Assembly: GCA_005772855.1 (NCBI GenBank)
Contig: SXIK01000236.1
Coordinates: forward strand, 1-41,138
Origin: Planctomycetia bacterium
Lineage (GTDB): Bacteria > Planctomycetota > UBA8108 > SXIK01
Length of the DNA: 41,138 nucleotides
Reading direction: 5' to 3'
The notes under the pieces were generated by a model. That model worked only from the letters and a program-made list of their open reading frames with translations. It did no database searches and was not told where the DNA came from. Shown here in pieces: positions 25,050 through 33,699 of this stretch (the first letter of the stretch is position 1; each line of letters begins with the position of its first letter). The translations under genes and the position numbers were made by a program.

Positions 25050-26108
25050 TTGTCCCTCGCGATTGCCATCGACGCCATGGGCGGAGACCATGCTCCTGGC
25101 GTGGTGGTCCGAGGCGCTCTAGAGGCTGCCCGGCTTCACCCTGACGTCCGTTTGATCTTGGTGGGCATAGAGTTTCGTGTTCGTGAGGAGCTGGTGGCCG
25201 CCGGCTGGCAAGCCTCCGAAACTCCGAACTTGGAGGTTCTTCACGCCGAGTGTGTTATCGAAATGGGAGACAGCCCCGTTGAGGCGCTTCGGAAGAAGAA
25301 AGGCTCCTCCATTGAGGTGGCAACGAAGCTGGTTCGTTCTGGCGAGGCCGTTGCCATGGTGAGTGCCGGCAACACGGGCGCTTGCGTTGCAGCGGCCACG
25401 ATCCTCCTCGGGCTTCTTCCCGATGTCCGGCGGGCAGGCATCGCTGTGGCCTTCAAGGCCGGTGAGCGCCCAGTAGTTGTGATCGACATGGGAGCCAATG
25501 TCAGCTCCAAGCCCGAGCACCTCATACAGTACGGGATCATGGCCAGCCTCTACGCCCGCTCGGTCCTTGGGATTGCAAACCCTCGCGTGGGCCTCCTCAA
25601 CATCGGCGAGGAGGACGAAAAGGGCAACTCGCTCACGAAAACGACACACGACCTCTTTCAAAAGACGCGCCTCAACTACTGTCGAAACGTCGAGGGCAAC
25701 CAGGTATTTCGTGGCGCGGTGGATGTCATCGTTTGCGATGGATTCGTCGGCAATATCGTCCTGAAGGTCTCGGAAGGGCTCGCTGAGCGTTTCATGGAAC
25801 TCTTCAAGAGTGCCTTCGAAGCAGCCTTCAAGGATCTGGCTCCTGCTCTTTCGCAAGGCTCAGGAGGCGACAGGCTGGGCGAGAAACTTCGTGGAGTATT
25901 TGGCCTGCTCAAGGAACAACTCGACTACTCCGAGTACGGCGGTGCTCCGCTTCTCGGAGTCAATGGGGTCATGATCATTGCCCACGGCAGGTCGGACGCA
26001 AGTGCGATAACGAACGCGATTCGCGTTGCCAAGCGAATGGCCCTGGAAAACGTCAACAAGCACATCACCGAAGAAATTCGAGCGCTTTCTGTGAGCGAAG
26101 GGGTATAG
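25050..26108 (+). CDS. plsX: Phosphate acyltransferase PlsX
   Basis: PlsX converts acyl-ACP to acyl-phosphate, the first step of phospholipid synthesis by the PlsX/PlsY route. The 352-residue protein starts at a TTG directly after the rpmF stop, with GAGGAAGGG as ribosome-binding site inside the end of rpmF. Family motifs are IAIDAMGGDHAP at the N-terminus, MGDSPVEALRKKKGSS, VSAGNTGACVA and CDGFVGNIVLKVSEG. The length is normal. The gene links ribosome and membrane synthesis in the operon. Confidence 0.97.
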   Translation: MSLAIAIDAMGGDHAPGVVVRGALEAARLHPDVRLILVGIEFRVREELVAAGWQASETPNLEVLHAECVIEMGDSPVEALRKKKGSSIEVATKLVRSGEAVAMVSAGNTGACVAAATILLGLLPDVRRAGIAVAFKAGERPVVVIDMGANVSSKPEHLIQYGIMASLYARSVLGIANPRVGLLNIGEEDEKGNSLTKTTHDLFQKTRLNYCRNVEGNQVFRGAVDVIVCDGFVGNIVLKVSEGLAERFMELFKSAFEAAFKDLAPALSQGSGGDRLGEKLRGVFGLLKEQLDYSEYGGAPLLGVNGVMIIAHGRSDASAITNAIRVAKRMALENVNKHITEEIRALSVSEGV

Positions 26109-26171
26109 ATAGCCCGTCCAGGGCGAAGGGGGAGTCTTCTTCTCTCGCGCAGATATTGGAGATGATCGCTA

Positions 26172-27158
26172 ATGTTTGAAGCCTTCATATCAGGCACGGG
26201 CTCATATCTTCCCGAAAGACGCCTCACGAATCACGACCTCGAAATGATGGTCGATACGTCGGACGAATGGATCGTTCAGCGGACGGGCATCCGGGAACGC
26301 AGAATTGCTGATCCGGCCGATGCCACGAGCGATCTTGCAACCCGTGCCGCCAGGATCGCCCTCAAGGAGGCTCATCGGAGCGTCGACGACATCGAGTGTA
26401 TCATCTTGTGCACGGTGACCCCGGATACGTACATGCCGGCGGGCGCTGTCTATGTGCAGCGGGCTCTGGGAGCTACTCGCGCCGCAGCCTTTGACTTGAG
26501 CGCCGCCTGCACTGGTTTCATCCACGGGGTCACGGTCGGTACTGCGCTCGTTCGGTCCGGCGTTTACGAGAATCTTCTTGTCGTGGGGGCCGAGACACTC
26601 TCCCGTATCGTCGACCCTACCGACAGGAACACCTGCATTCTTTTTGGGGACGGTGCCGGGGCTGCGGTGCTGAGCCGATCAGAGCCGGGCTCGTCCTCGC
26701 GCGTCATGGACAGCTACCTGCGCGCAGACGGGACCGGATCCTGCTTGATCGAGCTGCCCGGCGGGGGTTCCCGTAGGCCCGCGACGCATGAGTCGATTGA
26801 CGCGAAGCAGCATTTTCTTCGCATGCAAGGGAAGGAAGTCTTCAAGTTCGCGACGAAGAGCCTGGTGGAGCTGATCGAGGTAGCTCTCGAGCGGAACCAT
26901 CTTGTGCCCGATGACTTGGCGATTGTCGTTCCGCACCAGGTGAACTACCGGATCATTGAGGCCGCCTTGAAAAAAGTTGCAATTCCGCTCGAGCGGATGC
27001 TCCTCAATCTGGAAAGGTACGGCAACACCTCGGCAGCGAGTGTTCCCATAGCGCTCCACGATGCCGTGACCGAGGGTAGGCTCCGGCGCGGCGACCACGT
27101 TCTCTTGGTCGCCTTCGGGGCTGGCTTGACATGGGGATACAACCTCCTAAAGTGGTGA
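26172..27158 (+). CDS. fabH: 3-oxoacyl-ACP synthase III (FabH)
   Basis: FabH starts fatty-acid synthesis by condensing acetyl-CoA with malonyl-ACP. The 328-residue protein has the Cys-His-Asn triad: Cys in DLSAACTGFIHG, His in VVPHQVNYRI and Asn in ERYGNTSAAS. Other typical parts are SDEWIVQRTGIRERRI at the start and FGDGAGAAVL. The ATG follows TTGGAGATG at a good distance. It lies 63 bases after plsX and 18 before fabD. Confidence 0.97.
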   Translation: MFEAFISGTGSYLPERRLTNHDLEMMVDTSDEWIVQRTGIRERRIADPADATSDLATRAARIALKEAHRSVDDIECIILCTVTPDTYMPAGAVYVQRALGATRAAAFDLSAACTGFIHGVTVGTALVRSGVYENLLVVGAETLSRIVDPTDRNTCILFGDGAGAAVLSRSEPGSSSRVMDSYLRADGTGSCLIELPGGGSRRPATHESIDAKQHFLRMQGKEVFKFATKSLVELIEVALERNHLVPDDLAIVVPHQVNYRIIEAALKKVAIPLERMLLNLERYGNTSAASVPIALHDAVTEGRLRRGDHVLLVAFGAGLTWGYNLLKW

Positions 27159-27176
27159 GTTTCCAAGGCATTGCCC

Positions 27177-28172
27177 ATGAATAGTCCCTACACATTCCTC
27201 TTTCCCGGTCAGGGTGCCCAGGCTCTAGGGATGGCTGTTGATCTCGCGGATTCCCGCCAGGAGGCCAGACGAATCTTCGACATGGGCAGAGACGTCCTTG
27301 GGCGAGACGTCCTGGCCATCTGCCGATCGGGCCCCGAAGAGGAGCTCAACTCCACTCGGATTAGCCAGCCAGCGATTTTTCTCCACTCGATGGCTGCGCT
27401 GGAAGTTCTGGGAACTGAAACGGGAAGCGGGGGCTTCTGTCAGGGTCTGGATGCCCCAGGCGCGGCAGGTCTTAGCCTTGGCGAATACTCGGCACTCGTG
27501 TTTGTGGGCTCTCTCACCTTCCAGGATGCTCTCCAGATTGTTAGCCTGCGCGGACAGTACATGCAGGAGGCTTGCGATACGACGAAGGGTACCATGGCCT
27601 CCGTAATCGCGATGGCGACCGCCAAGGTGGAGGAGATTATCGAGTCGGCAAAGACCGAGGGCTTCCTGGTGAGCGTAGCCAACTATAACTCCCCCGATCA
27701 AACCGTGATCTCGGGAGAGGCGAGCGCGGTGGAGGAAGCTGTGAAACGCCTCACGGCCGCTGGCGCTCGAAAAACGATCCGGCTCAAGGTGGCGGGTGCT
27801 TATCATTCACCCCTCATGGCTCCAGCGACGAAGAAGCTAGAGCCTTACTTGCGCGCCGTCAAGATTCGTGAGCCCAGGGTGCCATTTTTCTCGAACGTTA
27901 CCGGGGCACAGGTCCGCGACCCCGAGGCGATTCGTCGGAACTTGATCCTGCAGGTTGAGCATCCCGTACGCTGGGAACAAATTCTTCGAGCGCTGGCGGC
28001 CTCGGGCATGAAACGCGCGCTGGAAGTGGGTCCCGGGAAGGTGCTTGCTGGACTCTTGCGCAGCGTGGTGAGGGAGGTCGAGGTGACGAACGCGGGAACG
28101 CTTGGGGCCGTCTTGAAGCTCAAGGAAGAACTTCTCAAGCCCATGGAAGTGTCGGATCATGCCAATGGCTGA
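27177..28172 (+). CDS. fabD: Malonyl-CoA:ACP transacylase (FabD)
   Basis: FabD loads malonyl groups onto ACP. The ATG at 27177 (AAGG upstream; a TTG six bases earlier is possible) gives 331 residues. The N-terminus TFLFPGQGAQALGMA is canonical. The nucleophile motif reads AGLSLGEYSALV, with Leu in place of the common His before the active Ser. The second catalytic His is in AGAYHSPLM. The 3' end overlaps fabG by 14 bases. The GLSLG form is, as I recall, common in planctomycete FabD, one of the few lineage hints here. Confidence 0.95.
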   Translation: MNSPYTFLFPGQGAQALGMAVDLADSRQEARRIFDMGRDVLGRDVLAICRSGPEEELNSTRISQPAIFLHSMAALEVLGTETGSGGFCQGLDAPGAAGLSLGEYSALVFVGSLTFQDALQIVSLRGQYMQEACDTTKGTMASVIAMATAKVEEIIESAKTEGFLVSVANYNSPDQTVISGEASAVEEAVKRLTAAGARKTIRLKVAGAYHSPLMAPATKKLEPYLRAVKIREPRVPFFSNVTGAQVRDPEAIRRNLILQVEHPVRWEQILRALAASGMKRALEVGPGKVLAGLLRSVVREVEVTNAGTLGAVLKLKEELLKPMEVSDHANG

Positions 28173-28920
28173 GCCCATCCTGAGCCAAGTGGCGATCGTG
28201 ACAGGGGCGTCACGGGGGATCGGGCGTGCCATTGCCCTGCGCCTGGCGGCCGACGGAGCGCAGGTTGCCCTCGTGGCTCGAAGCCTTGCTGGCGTTGAAA
28301 ATGTGGCCGCCGAGCTTCGATCGAAGTACCCGACGCGTCGTTTTCTGGCGTTTGCCTGCGATGTCTCGCAGCTAAAGGACGTCGGCGTTGTCGTCGACTC
28401 GGTCGTGAAAGAGCTTGGAAGGATCGACATCCTTGTCAACAATGCGGGGATTACCCGAGACAACCTTCTCCTCCGGATGAGTGAGGAGGAGTGGGACGAC
28501 GTAATTGCCACGAACTTGAAAGGCCTCTTTAACTTCTCGAAGGCTGTTGCTCGTCAGATGCTAAGAGAGCGGCGTGGCCGCATTATCAACATCACGAGCA
28601 TCGTTGGCTTGATTGGCAATGCCGGGCAAGCCAACTACGCGGCCTCCAAGGGCGGCGTCAACGCCTTTACTTTTACGCTGGCGCGGGAACTGGCGACTCG
28701 TGGAATTACCGTGAATGCAGTGGCCCCAGGTTTCATTGAGACCGACATGACAGACGCGATGTCCGAGGAAGCGAAGGCCGCGTTTCAACAAAAAATTCCA
28801 CTCGGTAGACTGGGTAAACCGGAAGAAATTGCTGAGATCGTGGCGTTTCTGGGGGGACCGCTGGCAGGGTACATCACAGGCGAGGTGATTCGTGTTGATG
28901 GCGGCCTGGCGATTGGATAA
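28159..28920 (+). CDS. fabG: 3-oxoacyl-ACP reductase (FabG)
   Basis: FabG reduces 3-oxoacyl-ACP with NADPH in the elongation cycle. The 253-residue short-chain dehydrogenase has TGASRGIGRAIA (cofactor loop), NNAGITRDNLL, the catalytic Ser in INITSIVGLIGN and the YxxxK pair in NYAASKGG, then APGFIETDMT. The first ATG (28159) lies inside the end of fabD, so translation is coupled. An ATG six bases later is an alternative. Several stop codons in different frames follow directly after the gene. Confidence 0.96.
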   Translation: MPMAEPILSQVAIVTGASRGIGRAIALRLAADGAQVALVARSLAGVENVAAELRSKYPTRRFLAFACDVSQLKDVGVVVDSVVKELGRIDILVNNAGITRDNLLLRMSEEEWDDVIATNLKGLFNFSKAVARQMLRERRGRIINITSIVGLIGNAGQANYAASKGGVNAFTFTLARELATRGITVNAVAPGFIETDMTDAMSEEAKAAFQQKIPLGRLGKPEEIAEIVAFLGGPLAGYITGEVIRVDGGLAIG

Positions 28921-28924
28921 TGAC

Positions 28925-29085
28925 TGAGTAAGGATTCAACAAGTAAGGACTCATAACTCAGCGGGCTTGGCTCTGGAAAAATAGAATAGACAGGACCGCT
29001 TCTTAAGGGCCCGCGGAGGCGGGTGGAAACGACAACAGGCTTACCCGTCAGTCGCTGTGGCTTCGGACGGTTGAGTAAGGATTCA
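28925..29085 (+). repeat. Direct repeats flanking the acpP leader
   Basis: TGAGTAAGGATTCA occurs at 28925-28938 and again, identical over 14 bases, at 29072-29085, just before the acpP ribosome-binding site. A third, imperfect copy (AGTAAGGACTCA) lies at 28942-28953. Between them are a TAGAAT (28982-28987) and a small CCCGC/GCGGG hairpin (29010-29023). They may be binding sites for a regulator of acpP or a trace of a short duplication. Confidence 0.5.
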
Positions 29086-29100
29086 GGAGAGACAATCAAA

Positions 29101-29352
29101 GTGGCTGAAGAAATTGCTGAAAAGGTCTCGACGATCGTTTGTGACCAGCTCGACGTCGAGATGGAGAAGGTCAAGCCTGAGGCCAGCTTCATCAACGACT
29201 TGGGAGCTGACTCCCTCGACATCGTGGAGTTGGTGATGGAGCTTGAGGAGGAGTTCGACATGAGCATTCCCGATGAAGATGCGGAGAAAATCCGCACGGT
29301 CGGTGAAGCCATTGAGTACATCAAGAAGAACAAGGGCGAAGACAAGGGCTAA
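29101..29352 (+). CDS. acpP: Acyl carrier protein
   Basis: ACP carries the growing acyl chain on a phosphopantetheine arm. The GTG at 29101 with AGGAG upstream gives 83 residues, beginning [17 protein letters not shown]. The attachment serine is S38 in GADSLDIVE. The protein is very acidic, with the typical [15 protein letters not shown] helix and a short Lys/Glu/Gly tail. A longer frame open upstream is unlikely because its extra residues do not resemble ACP. The gene sits between fabG and fabF, as in most bacteria. Confidence 0.97.
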   Translation: MAEEIAEKVSTIVCDQLDVEMEKVKPEASFINDLGADSLDIVELVMELEEEFDMSIPDEDAEKIRTVGEAIEYIKKNKGEDKG

Positions 29353-29438
29353 CCGATTCGACCTTCGAGGATCTCAATTGCCGCTGGAGCGCCAGTTTGG
29401 ATGGGTCTTCCTTGGTGATCGGGACAAGTCGGAACATC

Positions 29439-30680
29439 ATGAACAAAAGACGTGTCGCAGTCACTGGCCTGGGGGCAGTCACGCCGATTGGCATCGGGCG
29501 TGAAGCCTATTGGGACGGGATCATCAATGGACGGCACGGGTTCGGGCCGATCACGCGCTTTGATCACAGCGAATTCCCGGTGCATTTCGCCGCCGAGGTC
29601 AAGGGATTCGACACGTCTTCCATACTCTCCACGAAGGAGGCGCGGCACCTCGACCGATTCGTACAGTTCGCGCTTGCGGCGGCCATCGAGGCAGTATCGG
29701 ACAGCTCCCTCGACCTCGAGCAGGTCGACAAACGTCGTGTTGGCTGCATCTGGGCTTCCGGGATCGGCGGCCTGGAGGAGATCGAGGCGACACACAAGCA
29801 CTGCCTGGAGCGCGGCTTTCGCCGGATGAGCCCCTTCTTTATTCCAAAGTTAATGATCAACGCCGCGGCAGGCCAGATCGCCATCCGCTTCGGAATTCAG
29901 GGCGTGAACTACGGTATCACTTCCGCCTGTGCCTCGGCGGGGCACGCGATCGGGCTCGCCCTGAAGACGATCCGTAGCGGCGAGGCGGACATTGTGATTT
30001 GCGGAGGCTCGGAAGCTACCGTCTCGGCGCTTGGAATCGGCGGCTTTTGCGCGCTACGCGCGCTTTCGGAGCGTAACGATGACCCTGCTACAGCTTCCCG
30101 GCCGTTCAACAAGGATCGAGATGGATTTGTCGTTGGAGAGGGTGCGGGAGGATTCATCTTCGAGGAGCTCGAGGCGGCAAGGAAGCGAGGCGCGAGAATT
30201 TACGCCGAGATGCTAGGGGTTGGAATGACGGACGACGGCTATCACATCTCTGCTCCGATCCCCGAAGGCACGATGGCAGCCGAGGCCATGCGCCAGGCTT
30301 GCCTGGATGGTGGTGTTTCGCTGGATCAAGTCGACTACATCAACGCGCATGGCACTTCGACCCCCCTCAACGACGTGATGGAAACCCGAGCGATCCATGC
30401 CGCGTTCGAGGACCACGCAACTCGGCTGCTCGTGAGTTCGACGAAGTCGCAGCTGGGTCACCTCCTGGGAGCTGCGGGCGCCGTGGGAGGGGTTGCGGCC
30501 GTGCTTGCGATACATCATCAAATAGCTCCACCAACGATCAACTACATCACACCCGATCCGGAGTGTGACCTAGACTACGTGCCCAACGAACCGAGGCGGG
30601 CAAGAATCCGAAACGCGCTCTGCAATTCGTTCGGATTTGGTGGTCACAACGTCTCGACGCTCTTTGGGCAGGCGCGGTGA
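29439..30680 (+). CDS. fabF: 3-oxoacyl-ACP synthase II (FabF)
   Basis: FabF elongates acyl-ACP with malonyl-ACP. The ATG at 29439 gives 413 residues with N-terminus MNKRRVAVTGLGAVTPIG. The Cys-His-His active site is visible: Cys in TSACASAGHAIG, His in NAHGTSTPLND and His in KSQLGHLLGAAG. The C-terminus NSFGFGGHNVS is canonical. An ATG 42 bases upstream is in frame, but its extra residues are not typical. It lies 86 bases after acpP. Confidence 0.96.
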   Translation: MNKRRVAVTGLGAVTPIGIGREAYWDGIINGRHGFGPITRFDHSEFPVHFAAEVKGFDTSSILSTKEARHLDRFVQFALAAAIEAVSDSSLDLEQVDKRRVGCIWASGIGGLEEIEATHKHCLERGFRRMSPFFIPKLMINAAAGQIAIRFGIQGVNYGITSACASAGHAIGLALKTIRSGEADIVICGGSEATVSALGIGGFCALRALSERNDDPATASRPFNKDRDGFVVGEGAGGFIFEELEAARKRGARIYAEMLGVGMTDDGYHISAPIPEGTMAAEAMRQACLDGGVSLDQVDYINAHGTSTPLNDVMETRAIHAAFEDHATRLLVSSTKSQLGHLLGAAGAVGGVAAVLAIHHQIAPPTINYITPDPECDLDYVPNEPRRARIRNALCNSFGFGGHNVSTLFGQAR

Positions 30681-30774
30681 TCCGGGGGCCCAATCCGGAA
30701 TTGCTCTGCTCGAGCTCGCAAAGGTTTCTTTGCGGACATGGGCAGTCCTCCTCTCTACCCCTTATGAGCCGCAC

Positions 30775-32370
30775 ATGGAACGAAAACTGCTATTTATTGC
30801 CGATAAGCTGAGCGAAGACGCGCTACGGTTGCTCAAGGATCTCCCCATTGCTGTCGACAACCGACCCGGTCTGCCCCTCGACCAGAAGCTCCTGGCGGTC
30901 GCGAAGGCCCATGCCCTCATCGTGCGCAGTGAGACCAGGGTGGACAAAGCCTTCCTGGAGCACGCCGAGTGTCTCGAGCTGATTGTCCGGGCTGGAGTCG
31001 GAGTGGACAATATTGATGTGGATGCTGCCACGCGCAGGGGCATCGTCGTCCAAAACATTCCGGACGGGAACGTACGTTCGGCCGCGGAGCATGCGATAGC
31101 TCTGATCTTGGCACTTGCTCGCAACCTTCCCCAGGGCCACATGAGCATGAAGGAGGGCAAATGGGAGCGGGGAAAGCTTACTGGGGTCGAGGTGCGGGAC
31201 AAGGTTCTTGGTGTCATTGGCCTGGGGAAAATTGGTCGGCACGTGGTTCAGATGGCCACTGGGCTTGGATTCAAGATCCTCGCGTACGACCCCTATGTAT
31301 CACCGCGGCTCGCCGAGGAGCTTTCGGTGGAGCTTGTTGCTGATCTGGCCGCGCTCGTGGAACGAGTCGACTTTCTCACCGTGCATGTTCCCGGGGGCGC
31401 CGGCACCAAGAGCTTGATCGGGGAAGATATTTTGAACCGAGCGAAGCCCGGTATTCGGATCGTGAACTGCGCGCGTGGCGGGATCGTCGATGAGGAGGCT
31501 CTTCTCAGTGCGCTCGAGTCGAACAAAGTGGCAGCAGCCGCCATCGACGTCTTCAGCCAGGAGCCGCCGGGTCTCACGCCCCTGGTTTCGCACCCTCGAG
31601 TGATTGTCACTCCACACCTGGGCGCGTCTACCCGTGAAGCGCAGGAGAATGTGGCGATTGGAGCGGTTGAGCAGGTCATCGACTACCTTCTCCACCGAAA
31701 GCTCCACAGCCCCGTCAACGCGGTGGTGCTGGATCCCGAGTTGCGGGAGGGCATGCAGCCCTACCGGGATTTGGCACTAAGACTCGGCCGCCTTCACGCG
31801 CAGATGCTCGACGGGAACCCGGCACGCATCGTGATCAAGTTCTACGGCGATATCTTTACCGACAAGGTGCAAAGTTACATCACGAACAGCGTGCTTGAGG
31901 GGTTCCTTGGCCTACGTTCCGACCAGCCCGTAAACGTGATCAACTCGAGGGCGATGGCGAAGGACCAGGGCCTTGCGGTTGAAGCCCGATCGGAAGGGAA
32001 GAGCCGCTATTTTCAGAACATGATTCGGGTGGAGGTCGCATCGGGCACGGCATCGAGGGAGTTGGGAGGCACTATTCGAGGGAGGAGCGGCCTTCGACTC
32101 GTGAGCCTGGATGGATTCCAGTTCGACGCCGTACTTGAGGGGAACATGTTAATCGTTGCCAACCAGGACCGGCCTGGCATGATCGGCGTCCTCGGAAATG
32201 CGTTGGCGGCGCACAATATCAACATCAGCTACATGTCGTTGGGTCGCGACCGTCCGAGTGGCACGGCCATCGCGCTCGTGAATGTAGATGAACCTGTGCC
32301 GGCCAGGGTGGTGGAGGACTTGCGCGGTCGTGATGGCATTGTGTGGGTTCGGCAGGTACAGGTGGGGTAA
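30775..32370 (+). CDS. serA: D-3-phosphoglycerate dehydrogenase
   Basis: SerA oxidises 3-phosphoglycerate with NAD, the first step of serine synthesis. The ATG at 30775 gives 531 residues, the length of the long form with an extra substrate-binding-like (ASB) domain. The NAD-binding motif is GVIGLGKIGRHV. Catalytic Arg is in NCARGGIVDEEAL and His in TPHLGAST. The ASB domain spans about 310-450 and a C-terminal ACT domain about 455-531 (VANQDRPGMIGVLGNAL), where serine feedback is expected. It follows fabF by 94 bases and ends 21 bases from the convergent TPR gene. Confidence 0.96.
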   Translation: MERKLLFIADKLSEDALRLLKDLPIAVDNRPGLPLDQKLLAVAKAHALIVRSETRVDKAFLEHAECLELIVRAGVGVDNIDVDAATRRGIVVQNIPDGNVRSAAEHAIALILALARNLPQGHMSMKEGKWERGKLTGVEVRDKVLGVIGLGKIGRHVVQMATGLGFKILAYDPYVSPRLAEELSVELVADLAALVERVDFLTVHVPGGAGTKSLIGEDILNRAKPGIRIVNCARGGIVDEEALLSALESNKVAAAAIDVFSQEPPGLTPLVSHPRVIVTPHLGASTREAQENVAIGAVEQVIDYLLHRKLHSPVNAVVLDPELREGMQPYRDLALRLGRLHAQMLDGNPARIVIKFYGDIFTDKVQSYITNSVLEGFLGLRSDQPVNVINSRAMAKDQGLAVEARSEGKSRYFQNMIRVEVASGTASRELGGTIRGRSGLRLVSLDGFQFDAVLEGNMLIVANQDRPGMIGVLGNALAAHNINISYMSLGRDRPSGTAIALVNVDEPVPARVVEDLRGRDGIVWVRQVQVG

Positions 32371-32391
32371 GCCGAAACTTGCGGGTTCAAG

Positions 32392-33147
32392 CTACTCCGC
32401 GCCGGGTGGAAAGAAGAAGGGCTCCTGAGGTTGATCCTCCCCGCGCTCGGAAGCGCGTTCAGGAGGGGGGTTGTGGGCCTCGAACTGGTTGATGACCCGT
32501 CGAGCATAGGAAGCGAAGTAGCTCCTGGGGTATAGCTTCACGACGCGGCGGAGCAGGGCGATCGCAGAGGCAGGGTCCTTCTTTTTCTCGACCAAAATGC
32601 GTCCAGCCTTGTAGAGCAGTTGGCTGTGTCCGTAGCCGGTTTGTATCCAGTCCGCCGCCTTTCTATATTGGTAGACGGCGGAGTCGAGGAATCCCATGCT
32701 CGCATAGAGATCGCCAAGGCGCTCATGAGCCGTTGAACTCGTGGGATCCATGGCGAGTGCCTCCAGGCAGGTCTGAATTCGTTGCCACTCCTGCTTCCCG
32801 GTCAAGGGAGTTCCTGGCGGCGCTTGCCGTGAGCCCGGCGAGGTGATCTTTTCTATCAGAACACCGCAATAGTGCACGATCAGGTAGGCCGCAACTGGCA
32901 CGTAAAACATGGAGGCGCCGAAGAAGAGGAAGAACTGGGAGCCGCGGTGGAAGGCCCCGAGGTTTTCGAACTCGATCGTGCTTCCCAGGGCCGCCACGAA
33001 GCCTGCCAACAGCAGCACCAGCCCCGTGAGGCAGTGAAACAGGGGCTCGGCGCGTAACCGCGCAGCGAAATAATAGACAACGCTCAGGAACGCCCCGAGG
33101 AGGCCGTAGATGCCAGCCACAATTACATAGAGCACCGCTTCGCTCAT
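32392..33147 (-). CDS. Membrane protein with three transmembrane helices and TPR-like domain
   Basis: The ATG at 33147 gives 251 residues; an in-frame ATG at 33201 would add 18 untypical residues. Membrane segments are visible at about 5-28, 36-56 and 72-95. A cytoplasmic or periplasmic helical part follows with TPR-like repeats (about 130-200: AHERLGDLYASMGFLDSAVYQYRKA; SAIALLRRVVKLYP). The tail is acidic and Pro-rich, ending PFFFPPGAE. I do not recognise the family. It stands alone on the minus strand, convergent with serA. No ribosome-binding site is evident. Confidence 0.65.
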   Translation of the reverse strand: MSEAVLYVIVAGIYGLLGAFLSVVYYFAARLRAEPLFHCLTGLVLLLAGFVAALGSTIEFENLGAFHRGSQFFLFFGASMFYVPVAAYLIVHYCGVLIEKITSPGSRQAPPGTPLTGKQEWQRIQTCLEALAMDPTSSTAHERLGDLYASMGFLDSAVYQYRKAADWIQTGYGHSQLLYKAGRILVEKKKDPASAIALLRRVVKLYPRSYFASYARRVINQFEAHNPPPERASERGEDQPQEPFFFPPGAE

Positions 33148-33302
33148 GTGGGGGGATTGTATGGTGCTTGCAATGGGAATCCAATCAGTGTTTCCGTGCA
33201 ACGCAGGCTGGGTTCCCGGAAGTTGCGATCACGTGGGACGAAGTGCAAACCCAGAATTCCGTGTTACTTGGCAACAGAGCAGCCCGCGACATTTTTTGGC
33301 GT

Positions 33303-33331
33303 TTGACGCTCCCAGCGTTTCGTCCTACTCT
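33303..33331 (+). promoter_or_regulatory. Candidate promoter of the structured RNA
   Basis: TTGACG, a 17-base spacer and TACTCT. The same -10 sequence and spacing occur in the candidate HDOD promoter at 36165-36193. Initiation would fall near 33338. Confidence 0.4.
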
Positions 33332-33337
33332 TCATTG

Positions 33338-33628
33338 CCAACGACGGCACGAACGAGAAGAACTGAAGAGAAAATAGAGTTACGGGCGGCCGGGGCCGTA
33401 GCACCCTCCATGGAAGAGGACCCCGGCAGCCCATTTTGAAATAACAAGAGATCAGCCGGACGCGCGCCCCGGCTCAAGAGAACAGGCGCGGGTTGGTGAG
33501 AGAGGGGAAGGACGTCGGATAACCCGCTGACAGGAGTTCAGCCGGATTCAGCCGTCCTGTGAATAATTAAACGCCCCCAACCCACGTTCCATTGGCCCGC
33601 CTCCACTTTGGAGGCGGGCCTTTTTTTT
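33338..33628 (+). ncRNA. Candidate structured noncoding RNA, about 290 bases or shorter
   Basis: A plus-strand transcript must end at the terminator at 33594-33628, yet both neighbouring genes lie on the minus strand and no plus-strand protein gene is seen. Stems that can be drawn: AGCCGG/CCGGCT (33454-33459 with 33469-33474); GCGGGTT/AACCCGC (33488-33494 with 33521-33527); and ACAGGA/TCCTGT (33530-33535 with 33555-33560), whose loop holds two TTCAGCCG copies. CGCGGGTTGG (33487-33496) can instead pair with CCAACCCACG (33577-33586), so two folds compete. The stretch CGCGGGTTGGTGAG resembles a piece of E. coli 6S RNA recalled from memory, which makes 6S RNA a possibility but no more. It does not look like tmRNA, RNase P RNA or SRP RNA. 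The 5' end is uncertain. Confidence 0.5.
33594..33628 (+). terminator. Intrinsic terminator
   Basis: GGCCCGCCTCC and GGAGGCGGGCC form a perfect 11-base-pair stem with a five-base loop (ACTTT), followed by eight T. On the minus strand no T-run follows the stem, so it terminates plus-strand transcription. Confidence 0.92.
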
Positions 33629-33699
33629 CCCCAGAATATTGCCGGGGAAAAGCCAGCTGACCGGAGAGGTCGTGGGGATTTCAAGGCCGCCAACGTTCC

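Larger units (their letters stand above)
33148..33699. other. 552-bp region between two minus-strand genes, holding a plus-strand RNA gene candidate
   Basis: No protein gene is convincing. The plus strand has a promoter-like element (33303-33331), several stable stems and a perfect intrinsic terminator (33594-33628); see those entries. The promoter of the TPR gene (minus strand) should also lie in 33150-33300, but I cannot point to it. Confidence 0.55.

Noticed and set aside
33146-33439. 97-codon plus-strand frame upstream of the terminator
   Set aside because: No ribosome-binding site, no known domain and no conserved-looking composition; the structured-RNA reading explains the terminator better.
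33430-33628. tmRNA, RNase P RNA or SRP RNA as identity of the structured RNA
   Set aside because: No tRNA-like ends or tag frame, none of the conserved RNase P core sequences, and no SRP GGAAGNA-type loop.
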